DNA from: Candidatus Kapaibacterium sp. | GTDB lineage: Bacteria; Bacteroidota; Ignavibacteria; Kapaibacteriales; UBA2268 | Length of the DNA: 64,000 bases | Reading direction: 5' to 3' | Assembly: GCA_026390695.1 (NCBI GenBank) | Contig: JAPLFL010000040.1 | Coordinates: 1-64,000, forward strand | Translations under genes and position numbers: made by a program | The notes under the pieces: generated by a model | What the model saw: the letters and a program-made list of their open reading frames with translations, nothing else | The model's database searches: none | What the model was told of the DNA's origin: nothing | Part shown: positions 28,272 to 37,869 of the stretch, piece by piece | How positions within the stretch are numbered: the first letter of the stretch is position 1 | Layout of the letters: the number at the start of each line of letters is the position of its first letter

Positions 28272-29011
28272 ATTACAATTCGTAAATAAAATAAAGTAAT
28301 GACGAGTGGAAAGAACAGTTATTGTCTGAAATTAGTTCCAAGATGAAATTTGATAAAGTTTTCCAGGGCCGAATGTTGAATTTGCTGTTATAAGGTAAAG
28401 AATCTTAGCATAGTAAAATTGATTTCTGAAAAACTCTCTTTAATTTACCTCCCCACTACAAATGCTGCTATTAAAAGTAGCTAATTTTTCCCAAAATGGT
28501 TCATTAGCATATAAGTAACCAAAAGTTAAAAAGATTAATAAAATGGGTATTAATTTTTCCTCCCTTACTTTATTACCGGTTTTCTTGCAATTTTCTCCGG
28601 CACTCTTGCAATTTATACCGGCATTCTTTCAATTTATACCGGCACTCTTGCAGTTTTTACCGGCACTCTTTCGGTTTATACCGGCACTCTTGCAGTTTTT
28701 ACCGGCACTCTTGCAGTTTTTACCGGCACTCTTGCAATTTTTACCGGCACTCTTGCAATTTTTACCGGTATTTTCTCTTCCGTTGCCGGTATTTTTTCTT
28801 CTGTTGCCGGCACTCTTTCTTCTGTTGCCGGTATTTTTTCTTCCGTAACCGGCACTTTATCTTTCATTGCCGGCACTAAATTTCAATTCATTTCTAAAGA
28901 CTGATTAATTATTAAATTATTGTTTTGTTAATTATAAAAATATTCTCTAAGTTGAACAATTATACGTAAGGATGTGTATTCATACAGTTACATGCACAGC
29001 AATAACAACTT
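28272..29011. other. Intergenic region with tandem repeat array
   Basis: The 740 bases between the tldD-like gene and the ABC ATPase pair are dominated by a 21-bp tandem array (separate entry). The rest is AT-rich with no feature that I recognise. Open frames inside the array on both strands follow from the repeat length being a multiple of three. Confidence 0.6.
28576..28873. repeat. 21-bp tandem repeat array
   Basis: Fifteen CCGG anchors occur at exactly 21-base spacing from 28576 to 28870, with no slip. The consensus unit is CCGGCACTCTTGCAGTTTTT plus A; the rightmost units shift to TATTTTTTCTTCTGTTG. There is no unique spacer, so it is not CRISPR. Read on the plus strand it gives a hydrophobic heptad (LLQFLPA); on the minus strand it gives VPVKTAR and VPATEEK heptads that are cut by TAA in some units. 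Neither frame has convincing signals for expression, so I list it as a repeat. Confidence 0.85.
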
Positions 29012-29899
29012 TTAGAATTTGCCTTCTTTTCCTATCACTTGAATCAGGGGATTGAATGCTTTCGAGGCAACTAAAACCTTCGTTCCGATTGCAAAATTAA
29101 CTGATTCCTCTTCGGTTGCTATAACTTTCACGATATTATTTCCAGTCAAAACACTAATAATAAAAATCACATCACTCTTTTTTATTTCTATTATCTCGCC
29201 GGTTAATTTGAATTTACTGCTCAACTTCTGCTCAGAAAATACATAAGACGGAGTTCCTTGATTAATTATCTTACCCTTTTCAAGTCGAATTACTTTATCA
29301 GATAATTTAAATATTTCTGGCAGATGGTGACTTACTAAAACGGTTGTTAGCCCGTACTGCCGATGAGCTTTCATTATATAAATCTGTAATTTATGGCGCA
29401 TCTCATCATCCAAAGCCGAGAGTGGCTCATCCAAAAGCAATATTTTCGGCTGCCGTGCAATTGCACGAGCAAGAGCCACACGTTGTTTCTGTCCACCAGA
29501 AAGATTTTGTGGATTAGCTTCTTGCAGCGATTCAAGTTCCATTAGTTCCAAGAGTTCATTTACAAGAGAATTATTTTCCTTTTGCAAGGCAAATTCCAGA
29601 TTTTGGCGAACCGTTAGATTCGGAAATAAGGCAAAATCCTGAAAAACCATGCCAATCGAACGTTTTTGGATAGGGATATGATACTTTTTTGAAGAATCAT
29701 CCCAAATTTCACCGTCAATTTCAATAAATGATTTTTCTGTTTGGCAAAGTCCTGCTAAAATACGGAGCAACGTTGTTTTTCCTGCACCTGAATCGCCATA
29801 AACCGAGATCAACTCACCATTTTCTATCTCCAGAGATATATCAAATGACATTGGGCCATCGGACGAGTGAAGCTGTTTATATGCAGAAAATTTTATCAT
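29012..29899 (-). CDS. modC: ABC transporter ATPase, ModC-like
   Basis: The ATPase has Walker A GDSGAGKT (35-42), Q-loop VFQDFALFPNLTV, signature LSGGQ (133-137), Walker B LLLDEP and the switch His in LVSHH. A C-terminal TOBE-like domain (about 230-295) begins LTGEIIEIKKSD and contains KVIATEEESVNFAIGTKV. This layout is that of ModC, the ATPase of molybdate uptake, but other anion or metal importers have the same plan. No permease or binding protein lies nearby. Its ATG overlaps the stop of the preceding ATPase in a TAATG arrangement, so the two are translationally coupled. Confidence 0.75.
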   Translation of the reverse strand: MIKFSAYKQLHSSDGPMSFDISLEIENGELISVYGDSGAGKTTLLRILAGLCQTEKSFIEIDGEIWDDSSKKYHIPIQKRSIGMVFQDFALFPNLTVRQNLEFALQKENNSLVNELLELMELESLQEANPQNLSGGQKQRVALARAIARQPKILLLDEPLSALDDEMRHKLQIYIMKAHRQYGLTTVLVSHHLPEIFKLSDKVIRLEKGKIINQGTPSYVFSEQKLSSKFKLTGEIIEIKKSDVIFIISVLTGNNIVKVIATEEESVNFAIGTKVLVASKAFNPLIQVIGKEGKF

Positions 29900-30945
29900 T
29901 AATCTTTAAAAAATAAACTTTTATCATCTTCAAATTTTAATGAGACAGATTCGCCGATTGATAAATGTAAATTTTGTATATTTCTAAATGCCTTGGTTTG
30001 TCCGAAATAATCAAAATAATAAAGGAATTCATTACCAAGATTTTCAATATTTATCACTTTAAAATCATTTGAATTACCAGCATTATCCAAATAAATATTT
30101 TCGGGTCTTATGCCAAGAGTTATATTATTTATTTTATTAATTTTGATTGTTTGGTGATTTTTTAATTCAATCTTATTATAATTATCAATAAAATTACCAT
30201 CTATGATTTTGCCTTCGAAGAAATTTATCTGGGGATTACCAACGAAGCTTGCAACAAATTTATTAGCCGGATTATGATAAATTTCATCGGGACTACCTAT
30301 TTGCTGAATCTTACCTTTATCCAAAACTACAATTTTAGTACCCATTGTCATAGCTTCGGTCTGGTCATGTGTCACATAAATGGCAGTTGAACCGGTTCGA
30401 CGCTGCAAAGAAGTAATTTCAGAGCGCATAGATATTCTCAATCTTGCGTCGAGATTTGATAAAGGCTCATCAAACAAAAATATTTTAGGTGATCTGACTA
30501 TTGCTCGCCCCAATGCCACTCTCTGGCGCTGTCCACCTGATAGTTGTTTGGGTTTACGATTAAGGAATTCAGTAAGATTTAATATTTCGGCAACATTTGC
30601 AACACTCTTCTTAATTTCCACTTTGTTTATTTTTCGTATTGATAATGGAAATGCAATATTATCGAATACTGTCAGGTGAGGATAGAGAGCATAATTTTGA
30701 AAAACCATGCCTATATTCCGATCTTTTGGAGGCAAATTATTAACAATTTCATCATCGAAAAATAACTCACCTGAGCTTATGTCTTCAAGTCCGGCAATCA
30801 TTCTTAATATTGTTGATTTTCCACAACCCGAAGGACCGACTAAGACAACAAATTCGCCTCGCATGGCTTTGAATGATACATTATCAACTGCTACATTAGA
30901 ATTATCAAAGATTTTTGAAATGTTTTTAAGCTCAATATTTAACAT
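29899..30945 (-). CDS. ABC transporter ATPase, MalK/UgpC-like
   Basis: This 348-residue ATPase has Walker A GPSGCGKS (37-44), Q-loop VFQNYALYPHLTV, signature LSGGQ (135-139), Walker B FLFDEPLSNLDA and the switch His in VTHDQTEA. The C-terminal portion (about 235-348) is a regulatory/OB-fold region as in sugar and glycerol-phosphate importers (MalK/UgpC). The substrate cannot be told from the ATPase. No permease or periplasmic component is adjacent; such multitask ATPases sometimes serve permeases encoded elsewhere. It forms a coupled pair with the ModC-like gene, and a 146-base AT-rich gap separates it from the divergent TonB receptor. Confidence 0.85.
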   Translation of the reverse strand: MLNIELKNISKIFDNSNVAVDNVSFKAMRGEFVVLVGPSGCGKSTILRMIAGLEDISSGELFFDDEIVNNLPPKDRNIGMVFQNYALYPHLTVFDNIAFPLSIRKINKVEIKKSVANVAEILNLTEFLNRKPKQLSGGQRQRVALGRAIVRSPKIFLFDEPLSNLDARLRISMRSEITSLQRRTGSTAIYVTHDQTEAMTMGTKIVVLDKGKIQQIGSPDEIYHNPANKFVASFVGNPQINFFEGKIIDGNFIDNYNKIELKNHQTIKINKINNITLGIRPENIYLDNAGNSNDFKVINIENLGNEFLYYFDYFGQTKAFRNIQNLHLSIGESVSLKFEDDKSLFFKD

Positions 30946-30999
30946 GAATATTTAAATGATTTGAATAAAAAATTAACGACGATAATAATATAAAATTAT

Positions 31000-31030
31000 T
31001 TTGAACTTGTTTGAAACTTTAGTAAATTTG
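31000..31030 (+). promoter_or_regulatory. TTTG-N19-TAnnTTTG promoter of the TonB receptor
   Basis: TTTG at 31000-31003 and TAAATTTG at 31023-31030 are separated by exactly 19 bases, matching the full Bacteroidota -33/-7 consensus. The element lies 61 bases before the ATG. This is the best-matched promoter in the window. Confidence 0.65.
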
Positions 31031-31091
31031 TAGCGTAAAATGAACAGTGTTCATTAAAGATTTTAAAAACAATTTAATCTAAAGATACTTT

Positions 31092-33458
31092 ATGAAATAT
31101 ACATTACTTATTCTGATTACATATTTCTCTTTATTAAATCCAACTTTTGCTGATGATCAAAATAATGGCAGCTCACCAACTCAAACAATTAAAGGCAGAA
31201 TCGTTAATTTGCAAACCCAACAGTTAATATCAGGTGCAACTGCACGTGTGATCAGCACTACTCTTGGATCTATTTCAGATAATAACGGCATTTTCAGAAT
31301 AAAAGATGTACCCGTCGGGCGACAGAAGGTTGTTATCACATTCATAGGCTTTGAACCGCAGACTTTTGAAGTTGCTCTTAGCTCAGGCAAAGAAGTCGAA
31401 ATCAATGTTCAGCTTAAAGAATCGGTAATTCAGGCAAAAACATTGGAAGTGTTTGCTGCAAAAGAAAATTTCCGCTCAATAAATGAAGCTGCATTCGTAA
31501 GTTCAACTTTGTTTAATAAAGATGATGTGGAACGTTTTGCAGGAAGCCGAAATGATCCGGCACGAATGGCACAAAATTTTGCAGGAGTTGTTGCCTCTAA
31601 TGACAGTCGTAATGATATAATTATTCGTGGAGGTTCTCCTACTGAACTTCTTTGGAGGCTTGACGGTCTGGATTTTCCGAATCCTAATCATTTTGCCACT
31701 CAAGGCGCAACCGGTGGACCGATTTGTGCAATTAACAGTTTATTGCTTGATAATAGTGATTTTTTAACTGGTGCATTCCCTTCGGAATATGGTGGTAAAA
31801 TGAGCGGAGTTTTTGATCTGCATACTCGCCGTGGAAACCGAGATAAATATGAATATATGGGACAGTTCGGATTTAATGGAATAGAGTTAGGAGCTGAAGG
31901 GCCGATTGTAAAGGAAAACAGTTCTTTTATTTTTAATTATAGATATTCTTTCCTTGATATAATGGATAAAATGGGTTTTAAATTTTCTGAATATTCCGGT
32001 ATTCCAAAATATCAAGATGGAATGCTGAAAGTGGATTATGATATTAATTCATCAAATAAATTATGGCTAACAGGTTTGTTTGGCAAAAGCTCCATAGACA
32101 TTTATGAGAGCAAAACTGATAATTACTATTCCGGTGATTTTAATATTTTGAACGGAACAGATATTTATTCACTGGGTTTAAACTGGCAACATCTGATTTC
32201 AGAACAAATCTATGGTAAGCTAACAATAGGCGCGGTTTATAATAATTATAGAATTGAACTTGATTCTATCACTGCCGACACAGTCGATGGTAAAAAGCAT
32301 GTAAAAAGTTTAGATCATTACTGGTATCAAAATTCATCAGAAGCCTATAAAACAATAAAATATGATATAAACTATTCACCCAATCCATCACACAATTTTA
32401 GTTTAGGTACTGAATTAAGATTTAATGAATATAATTTTGATGAACATCGCTTCACAGCTTCATGGTTTTCGAGCGAAATTTTCAAACTTAAAGAAAGCGG
32501 AACTGCCCTTCAGACATTATCCTTTATCAATTGGAACTGGCGTGCAACTGAGGATTTCACAATAAATGCGGGTATTCACAGCCAATATCTTAAAATTAAT
32601 GATAAAATTACCTTCGAACCTCGTTTATCTGCGCAATGGAAACTTACGGAAATGCATAGTTTTAATGCCGGTTTTGGCATTCACTGCCAAACTCTACCTC
32701 TTTTGCTTTATTATGAAAATGAAAAAAATAAGAATCTTGATTTTGAAAAAGCTAAACATTTTATATTGGGTTACACGGTACAACCCTCCACAAATTTAAT
32801 GTTAAAAATAGAAACCTATTACAAAGACATAACTAATGCTCCTGTAAAAAGGGATTTTGCAAGTGCTTTCTCCTTTCTGAATGCAGGGACAAATTACGGC
32901 ACAATCAGTAGCAATGACGATCCTCTTAAAAGTACCGGTTCCGGGCGAGCGTATGGCCTTGAGTTATCGGTATTCAAACATTTTGCTGATGGATATTATG
33001 TAACAGCAACCGGTTCTTATGTGCGACAGCAATATAAGGGATCCGATAATGTTCTACGTTGGGGTGGATTCGATAATATCATTGTCACTAATGTTCTTGC
33101 AGGTTATGAGTGGAAAATATCAAAGGCACAAACACTTGAGTTCAGCGGAAAATTTATTTATGCAGGTGGATTGCCATATTCTCCAATTGATTCTCTCAAA
33201 TCAATGGAACGCCATTCTACATATTTTATCGATAGTCTGACCAATAATTTAAGATTACCGTTTTATTCCAAAACCGATATAAAAATAGAATTCAGGGATA
33301 ATTACAAAAGCTTTGCAATGATCAGTTACTTTAGTATTGAAAATGTGTTTAACACCAAGAATATTTTGCAATATTTATTTGATCCAAGCACAGGCAAGCA
33401 GAAAACTGTTTATCAATCCGGCTTTTTCCCGGTGGGAGGAATAAGAGTAGAGTTTTAA
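31092..33458 (+). CDS. TonB-dependent outer-membrane receptor
   Basis: The 788-residue protein is an outer-membrane active-uptake receptor. It has a signal peptide (about 1-21), then a carboxypeptidase-D-regulatory-like domain (about 32-115) with IKGRIVNLQTQQLISGA and VPVGRQKVVITFIGFE. The plug follows, with NDIIIRGGSPTELLWRLDG and FPSEYGGKMSGVFDL, and then a beta-barrel that ends in an aromatic residue (GIRVEF). The substrate is not evident and no SusD partner is adjacent, which argues against a classical polysaccharide locus. The upstream promoter element is strong. Confidence 0.93.
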   Translation: MKYTLLILITYFSLLNPTFADDQNNGSSPTQTIKGRIVNLQTQQLISGATARVISTTLGSISDNNGIFRIKDVPVGRQKVVITFIGFEPQTFEVALSSGKEVEINVQLKESVIQAKTLEVFAAKENFRSINEAAFVSSTLFNKDDVERFAGSRNDPARMAQNFAGVVASNDSRNDIIIRGGSPTELLWRLDGLDFPNPNHFATQGATGGPICAINSLLLDNSDFLTGAFPSEYGGKMSGVFDLHTRRGNRDKYEYMGQFGFNGIELGAEGPIVKENSSFIFNYRYSFLDIMDKMGFKFSEYSGIPKYQDGMLKVDYDINSSNKLWLTGLFGKSSIDIYESKTDNYYSGDFNILNGTDIYSLGLNWQHLISEQIYGKLTIGAVYNNYRIELDSITADTVDGKKHVKSLDHYWYQNSSEAYKTIKYDINYSPNPSHNFSLGTELRFNEYNFDEHRFTASWFSSEIFKLKESGTALQTLSFINWNWRATEDFTINAGIHSQYLKINDKITFEPRLSAQWKLTEMHSFNAGFGIHCQTLPLLLYYENEKNKNLDFEKAKHFILGYTVQPSTNLMLKIETYYKDITNAPVKRDFASAFSFLNAGTNYGTISSNDDPLKSTGSGRAYGLELSVFKHFADGYYVTATGSYVRQQYKGSDNVLRWGGFDNIIVTNVLAGYEWKISKAQTLEFSGKFIYAGGLPYSPIDSLKSMERHSTYFIDSLTNNLRLPFYSKTDIKIEFRDNYKSFAMISYFSIENVFNTKNILQYLFDPSTGKQKTVYQSGFFPVGGIRVEF

Positions 33459-33620
33459 GTAAAGTTTTCATTAGGAAAATCTTTAAATAAGTAAATGATA
33501 AAATATTAATTATATTCTCATTGTAGTTTCAGAAATATTTCGTATTTTAGTATCTTTACAGGGGGAAAATATAGATTTTTTGTTTACATAGTTGATTTTT
33601 TTGATTTTTGATTGTCTATA

Positions 33621-34415
33621 ATGTTCATATTAAATAAAATAGTACCCCAGTACACCAAAATTCTTTGCTTCTTGCCTTTGATTCTATTGTTTATTTTAGC
33701 GGTTAATTTTGAAGGAAATGTCCGTGCAGGAGATTTTCCGCTTAAATCTTTGTTTGTTGTCGATACGGTTGAGGATATAAATCAGGCTATAAAAGAGATG
33801 AACATCGGCTCTAATTATAATTATCTCGAAACAGGTATTTGTTCTTATTATGGCAAACGTTTCCAAAATTGTAAAACTTCAAACGGTGAACGATTCGATA
33901 TGAATGGCTTTACAGCCGCTCACAGGGAATTACCATTCGGAATGATTCTTAAAGTGACTAATCAATTAAATAATCAATCTGTTTTAGTAAGAATAAATGA
34001 CCGCGGCCCGTTTATGAAAAACAGGATTATTGATCTTTCCCGCAATGCCGCTGTTGAAATAGATATGCATGGTACCGAAGAAGTGAAACTTCAGGGATTC
34101 AAACCCGGACTCACTCCTATCGGGAATTCGGCAAGGGAAGCTTATTTCTACGGATTTTCTATAACAAAGGATTTGGTCTGTTTGCCTTCATCGGTTATTG
34201 AAACAATACATAAATCCGCCGATTTTGATGAGATAATGCTTGAGTATATTAATTATACCGAGACCAAGCCAGATGCTTTTGTTTATATATTTGTTCAGAC
34301 AGATTATCTGACTTACTCGACTAATTCGCAAGTTCAACTGCAATATTATCTTGGTAGAATTGATATAAATGCTAAATCTTTTATTGAAGCAGACAATATG
34401 TCTGAGATAAAATAA
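33621..34415 (+). CDS. rlpA: RlpA-family double-psi beta-barrel protein
   Basis: RlpA proteins act on peptidoglycan glycan strands that lack stem peptides. The conserved core is present: GICSYYGKRFQNCKTSNGE, then FTAAHRELPFGMILKVTN and VRINDRGPFMKNRIIDLS. The core is followed by an unassigned C-terminal region (about 160-264) and no SPOR domain is recognisable. The N-terminus has a hydrophobic segment (ILCFLPLILLFILAVNF) that acts as a signal or anchor. I prefer the ATG at 33621; a TTG nine bases earlier is the longer alternative, and neither has a clear ribosome-binding site. The next gene starts 18 bases after this stop. Confidence 0.88.
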   Translation: MFILNKIVPQYTKILCFLPLILLFILAVNFEGNVRAGDFPLKSLFVVDTVEDINQAIKEMNIGSNYNYLETGICSYYGKRFQNCKTSNGERFDMNGFTAAHRELPFGMILKVTNQLNNQSVLVRINDRGPFMKNRIIDLSRNAAVEIDMHGTEEVKLQGFKPGLTPIGNSAREAYFYGFSITKDLVCLPSSVIETIHKSADFDEIMLEYINYTETKPDAFVYIFVQTDYLTYSTNSQVQLQYYLGRIDINAKSFIEADNMSEIK

Positions 34416-34433
34416 ACACGAGGTAATTAACAA

Positions 34434-35576
34434 ATGGCAGGCAGAAAGCCGAAAAGCAGCGAATTAAAAGATAGTCTAAACCTTGATTCCTTCGATCCGA
34501 AAGATGAAAAAATTGAACAATTAGAGAAGCAGTTGTCTTGGTATAAATCTTTTTTTGATTTAGCAACAGATGCTGTTTTTATAGTTCAGCCCGAAAGCTG
34601 GAGCGTTCTTGATGCAAATGAATATGCAGCCACTTTATTAGGCATTCCGCGCAATGATATTTTAGGAACCACACTTCCTCAATTCAGAAGAATTTTTAAG
34701 TTATTGAAAAAATCAAGCAGTCCGATTGTACTCTCCGAACTATCATTCGAAACAAATTCAAGTGAAGAATTAATGGTCGAAGTTAGTGCCAGATTCGTTG
34801 AATATGAAGGACAGAAGCTGATTCAGGCTATTGCCCGCGACGTTAGTGAACAGCACGCATTGACCGATAAGCTCGTTCAGGCAGATAAACTCGTTCTTCT
34901 GGATCAATTATCGGCTGGAGTTGCTCACGAAATTCGCAATCCGCTTGCAGCAGTTAATCTAAATCTACAAGTATTAAAAAGGAAAATCAAAGAGGATGCT
35001 CCTGAATATAACTATATATCTACCGCCTTACAAGGAGTAGATAGAATTTCGCGAATAGTGGAAGTTACTCTAAATTTTTCACGTCCTGCCATGCCTGAAA
35101 TAACTGATGTTAATTTGAATACTCTTCTTCGTGCTTCTCTTGATTTGACTGCTTCAGCACTAAAAAGAAAGGAAATTACGGTTGATCTCAAACTTGATGA
35201 CGCTCTTCCGCTTGTTGCTGCCGATGCAAAGCAAATGCAGCAGGTGTTTATAAATTTGATTACCAATGCTGCCGATGCAATCAAGACAAAAGGAATGATA
35301 AGTATCAGCTCATATCCAGAAGCACCGCAACGGCAGAATGAGGGCGAATATGCCTGTGTTTCTATCACAGATAACGGAATTGGGATTACTCCCGAAGATT
35401 TGCCCAAGATATTCAATCCATTCTTTACACGAAAAGCCGAAGGAACTGGATTAGGCTTGCCGATTACCCAGAGAATTCTCCATCAGCACAGCGGTATTGT
35501 GGATGTTGAAAGTAAAGTTGGTGAAGGAACTACATTCTATATAAAATTGCCCGTTACCCATGAGAAAATACAATAA
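34434..35576 (+). CDS. PAS-domain sensor histidine kinase
   Basis: The 380-residue soluble kinase has a short coiled coil (about 22-40), a PAS domain (about 38-145), and HisKA with His165 in AGVAHEIRNPLAAV. The HATPase domain has N box INLITNAADAI and G boxes around DNGIGITPEDL and GTGLGLPI. It resembles NtrB-like kinases. No membrane segment is visible, so the signal is probably internal, and no response regulator is adjacent. GAGG before the ATG is a good ribosome-binding site. The last 17 bases overlap the start of the gldF-like gene, which suggests coupled expression of the kinase and transporter. Confidence 0.92.
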   Translation: MAGRKPKSSELKDSLNLDSFDPKDEKIEQLEKQLSWYKSFFDLATDAVFIVQPESWSVLDANEYAATLLGIPRNDILGTTLPQFRRIFKLLKKSSSPIVLSELSFETNSSEELMVEVSARFVEYEGQKLIQAIARDVSEQHALTDKLVQADKLVLLDQLSAGVAHEIRNPLAAVNLNLQVLKRKIKEDAPEYNYISTALQGVDRISRIVEVTLNFSRPAMPEITDVNLNTLLRASLDLTASALKRKEITVDLKLDDALPLVAADAKQMQQVFINLITNAADAIKTKGMISISSYPEAPQRQNEGEYACVSITDNGIGITPEDLPKIFNPFFTRKAEGTGLGLPITQRILHQHSGIVDVESKVGEGTTFYIKLPVTHEKIQ

Positions 35577-36276
35577 TATCGGAATTATTTTCCAAAAAGA
35601 ATTTCGCTCATATTTTAACTCACCCGTAGCATATATTTTGATTGTTGCTTTTTTGGCAATTATAGGCTGGTTCTTTGTTAATAACATCTTTTTGATAAAT
35701 CTGGCTTCGCTCAGATCCATGTTTGAAACTATCCCATATATTTATTTATTACTGATTCCTGCCCTAACAATGAGATTATTAGCCGATGAGCAGAAATCAG
35801 GTACTTTTGAATTATTAGCCACAAAACCTGTTCACGAGATTGAAATAATTTTGGGAAAATTTTTAGCTGCATGGACACTTGTTCTTTGCACTTTAGTTCC
35901 GACTTTCTTATATTTTATTACAATTGCTTCTCTTGGAAAAGTTGATTTCGGTGAAATCATTGGCGGATATATCGGACTTGGTCTTATGTCTGCCGTATTT
36001 GTAGCTGTAGGGCTATTTTCATCGGCTATTACAAATAACCAGATAGTTGCATTTATTATTGGATTCGGACTCAATTTTGCACTTTATATGTTTGATAAAA
36101 TATTGGAATATTTACCTATTTCAGCCTTATCGGTTTTTGAATACATTGGTATTGATTATCATTATGCAAGCATATCACGTGGCGTTATTGATACACGCGA
36201 CTTGATTTATTTCGCATCTGTTCTGATTATTATAATATATTTGACAAAACTGTCATTGGACAGGAGGAAATGGTGA
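35560..36276 (+). CDS. gldF: GldF-like ABC-2 transporter permease
   Basis: The 238-residue membrane protein has about six transmembrane segments. The first is SPVAYILIVAFLAIIGWFFV, and the last two are around FIIGFGLNFALYMF and FASVLIIIIYL. Motifs such as MRLLADEQKSGTFELLATKP are typical of GldF/NatB-type ABC-2 permeases. In Bacteroidota, GldF with GldG and the ATPase GldA form a transporter linked to gliding, but GldF-like proteins also occur in non-gliders. No gldA is adjacent. It is followed by gldG after 31 bases. The ATG lies inside the end of the kinase gene without its own ribosome-binding site. Confidence 0.85.
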   Translation: MRKYNNIGIIFQKEFRSYFNSPVAYILIVAFLAIIGWFFVNNIFLINLASLRSMFETIPYIYLLLIPALTMRLLADEQKSGTFELLATKPVHEIEIILGKFLAAWTLVLCTLVPTFLYFITIASLGKVDFGEIIGGYIGLGLMSAVFVAVGLFSSAITNNQIVAFIIGFGLNFALYMFDKILEYLPISALSVFEYIGIDYHYASISRGVIDTRDLIYFASVLIIIIYLTKLSLDRRKW

Positions 36277-36307
36277 TGATCTTTCAACCCATTTCGAGGA
36301 TGAGATT

Positions 36308-37846
36308 ATGAAAGTAAAATCCTCAAAAAAAATACAATCTATTATCAGTGCCTGTCTCTTGATAGGAATACTGATACTAATTAATATTATTTCTATTAGA
36401 GTGTTTTACCGTTTGGATATGACTTCAGGCAAGCTTTATACTTTATCAAATGCGAGTAGAAACATTGTTGCCAAAATTGAAGATAAACTTAATATTAAAG
36501 CTTATTTTACTGAAGATCTGCCAGCACCTTATAACAATAATAAACGTGCACTGATAGATATTCTCAATGAATATAAAGCGTATTCCCATGGTAATCTTAA
36601 ATTCGAGTTTATCAATCCCGACAATCAGGAATTGGCAACAGAAGCCAAGCGAGCAGGTATCCCCGAAATGGATGTCAAAGTTATTGATAATGATAAAGTC
36701 GAAGTGAAACGGGCATTCCTCGGATTAACAATACAATATCAGGACAGACATGAAATTTTACCGGTTATGCAAAATGAAGAAGTGATGGAATATGATCTGA
36801 CAAGTGCTCTGCTTCGTTTGATTCAAAAAGAAAAAAAACGAATTGCTTATTCAACCGGTCACGGCGAAGTTCCACTGAATACCCTGCAATTACCTTATCG
36901 TGCTATTTCTCTGCAATATGATTTAGCTCCGGTTGATCTTTCTGTGGATACATCAATTTCCGATGATTTTTCAGCTTTACTTATCATTGATCCCAAAGAG
37001 CCTTTCAGTGATACTGCTAAATATGCTATTGATAAATTTGTTGTAAATGGCGGCCGAGTGGCTCTGTTCAACTGTATGCTCAAAGTAGATCCCTCATCGC
37101 CGCTGCCATATACTCAACAGAGTGAATTAAATCTTGATGATTTATTTGAGAATTACGGAGTTAAATTAAATCATGATTTAGTCAGAGATCAGAATTGCGC
37201 GAAAATTTCGGTTGTTCGCGAATCCGGTGGCTATCAGTTCCAGACTCAGGTTGCTTTTCCATATTTACCAACTCTTACCAATTTTGATAAATCCAATCCA
37301 ATCGTCCGTGATTTACAAAATATCGTTTTATCATTCCCCGGTTCCTTTGATTATTCTAATGCTAATTCAAAGGGAATTACCGCAACAGCACTTGCTTCGA
37401 CATCCGCAAAAAGTGCTTCCGATACTGGAATGGTAAGGGTAGATCCTTTTAAAAAATATACAATCAATGATTTTTTACAAAAGAATATTTGTTTAGCTTT
37501 GACTTTGGAGGGACAATTCCCTTCGTTTTACCATGGTAAAAGATCGGGTGCCTCAATTCCCAAAAGTAAAGATACGCGTATGGTTTTGGTAGGTTCAGGG
37601 CAGTTTATTGATAATAATTTATCGCGTTATAAAGATAATCTTACATTTTTTGCAAATATCATTGATTTTTTAGTGGACGATACAGGTTTAATTACCATTC
37701 GCTCAAAAAGTGTATCGCTTCCTCAATTAGAGTCAACAAGCGATGGAAGTAAAAAAATTCTTAAATATTCGAATATGCTCATTCCTCCATTTTTAATTGC
37801 CATTATTGGGCTACTGAGATGGCGGAAAAGAAGAGAGAGCATTTAA
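36308..37846 (+). CDS. gldG: GldG-like ABC transporter auxiliary protein
   Basis: The 512-residue protein has an N-terminal transmembrane helix (SACLLIGILILINIISIRV), then a long extracytoplasmic region beginning RLDMTSGKLYTLSNASRN and containing DKLNIKAYFTEDLPAPY. It ends with a C-terminal helix (IPPFLIAIIGLLRW) and a basic tail. This matches the GldG/ABC-transporter auxiliary family, which works with GldF-type permeases. GAGGATGAGATT precedes the ATG. It converges with the 37870 gene across 23 bases. Together with gldF it makes a two-component membrane unit lacking an adjacent ATPase. Confidence 0.85.
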   Translation: MKVKSSKKIQSIISACLLIGILILINIISIRVFYRLDMTSGKLYTLSNASRNIVAKIEDKLNIKAYFTEDLPAPYNNNKRALIDILNEYKAYSHGNLKFEFINPDNQELATEAKRAGIPEMDVKVIDNDKVEVKRAFLGLTIQYQDRHEILPVMQNEEVMEYDLTSALLRLIQKEKKRIAYSTGHGEVPLNTLQLPYRAISLQYDLAPVDLSVDTSISDDFSALLIIDPKEPFSDTAKYAIDKFVVNGGRVALFNCMLKVDPSSPLPYTQQSELNLDDLFENYGVKLNHDLVRDQNCAKISVVRESGGYQFQTQVAFPYLPTLTNFDKSNPIVRDLQNIVLSFPGSFDYSNANSKGITATALASTSAKSASDTGMVRVDPFKKYTINDFLQKNICLALTLEGQFPSFYHGKRSGASIPKSKDTRMVLVGSGQFIDNNLSRYKDNLTFFANIIDFLVDDTGLITIRSKSVSLPQLESTSDGSKKILKYSNMLIPPFLIAIIGLLRWRKRRESI

Positions 37847-37869
37847 AAATCAGAATTCCCCCCATCCCT

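Noticed and set aside
28543-28848. A 101-codon hydrophobic protein in the 21-bp repeats
   Set aside because: The frame exists because the repeat length is a multiple of three. It has almost no charged residues and only weak start signals. I keep it as a repeat rather than a gene.
28576-28873. Possible CRISPR array
   Set aside because: The units are contiguous with no unique spacers, and no cas genes are present.
28676-28876. A 66-codon leftward frame with VPVKTAR heptads
   Set aside because: It has no ribosome-binding site, and TAA interrupts the frame in some units. It is the opposite reading of the same array.
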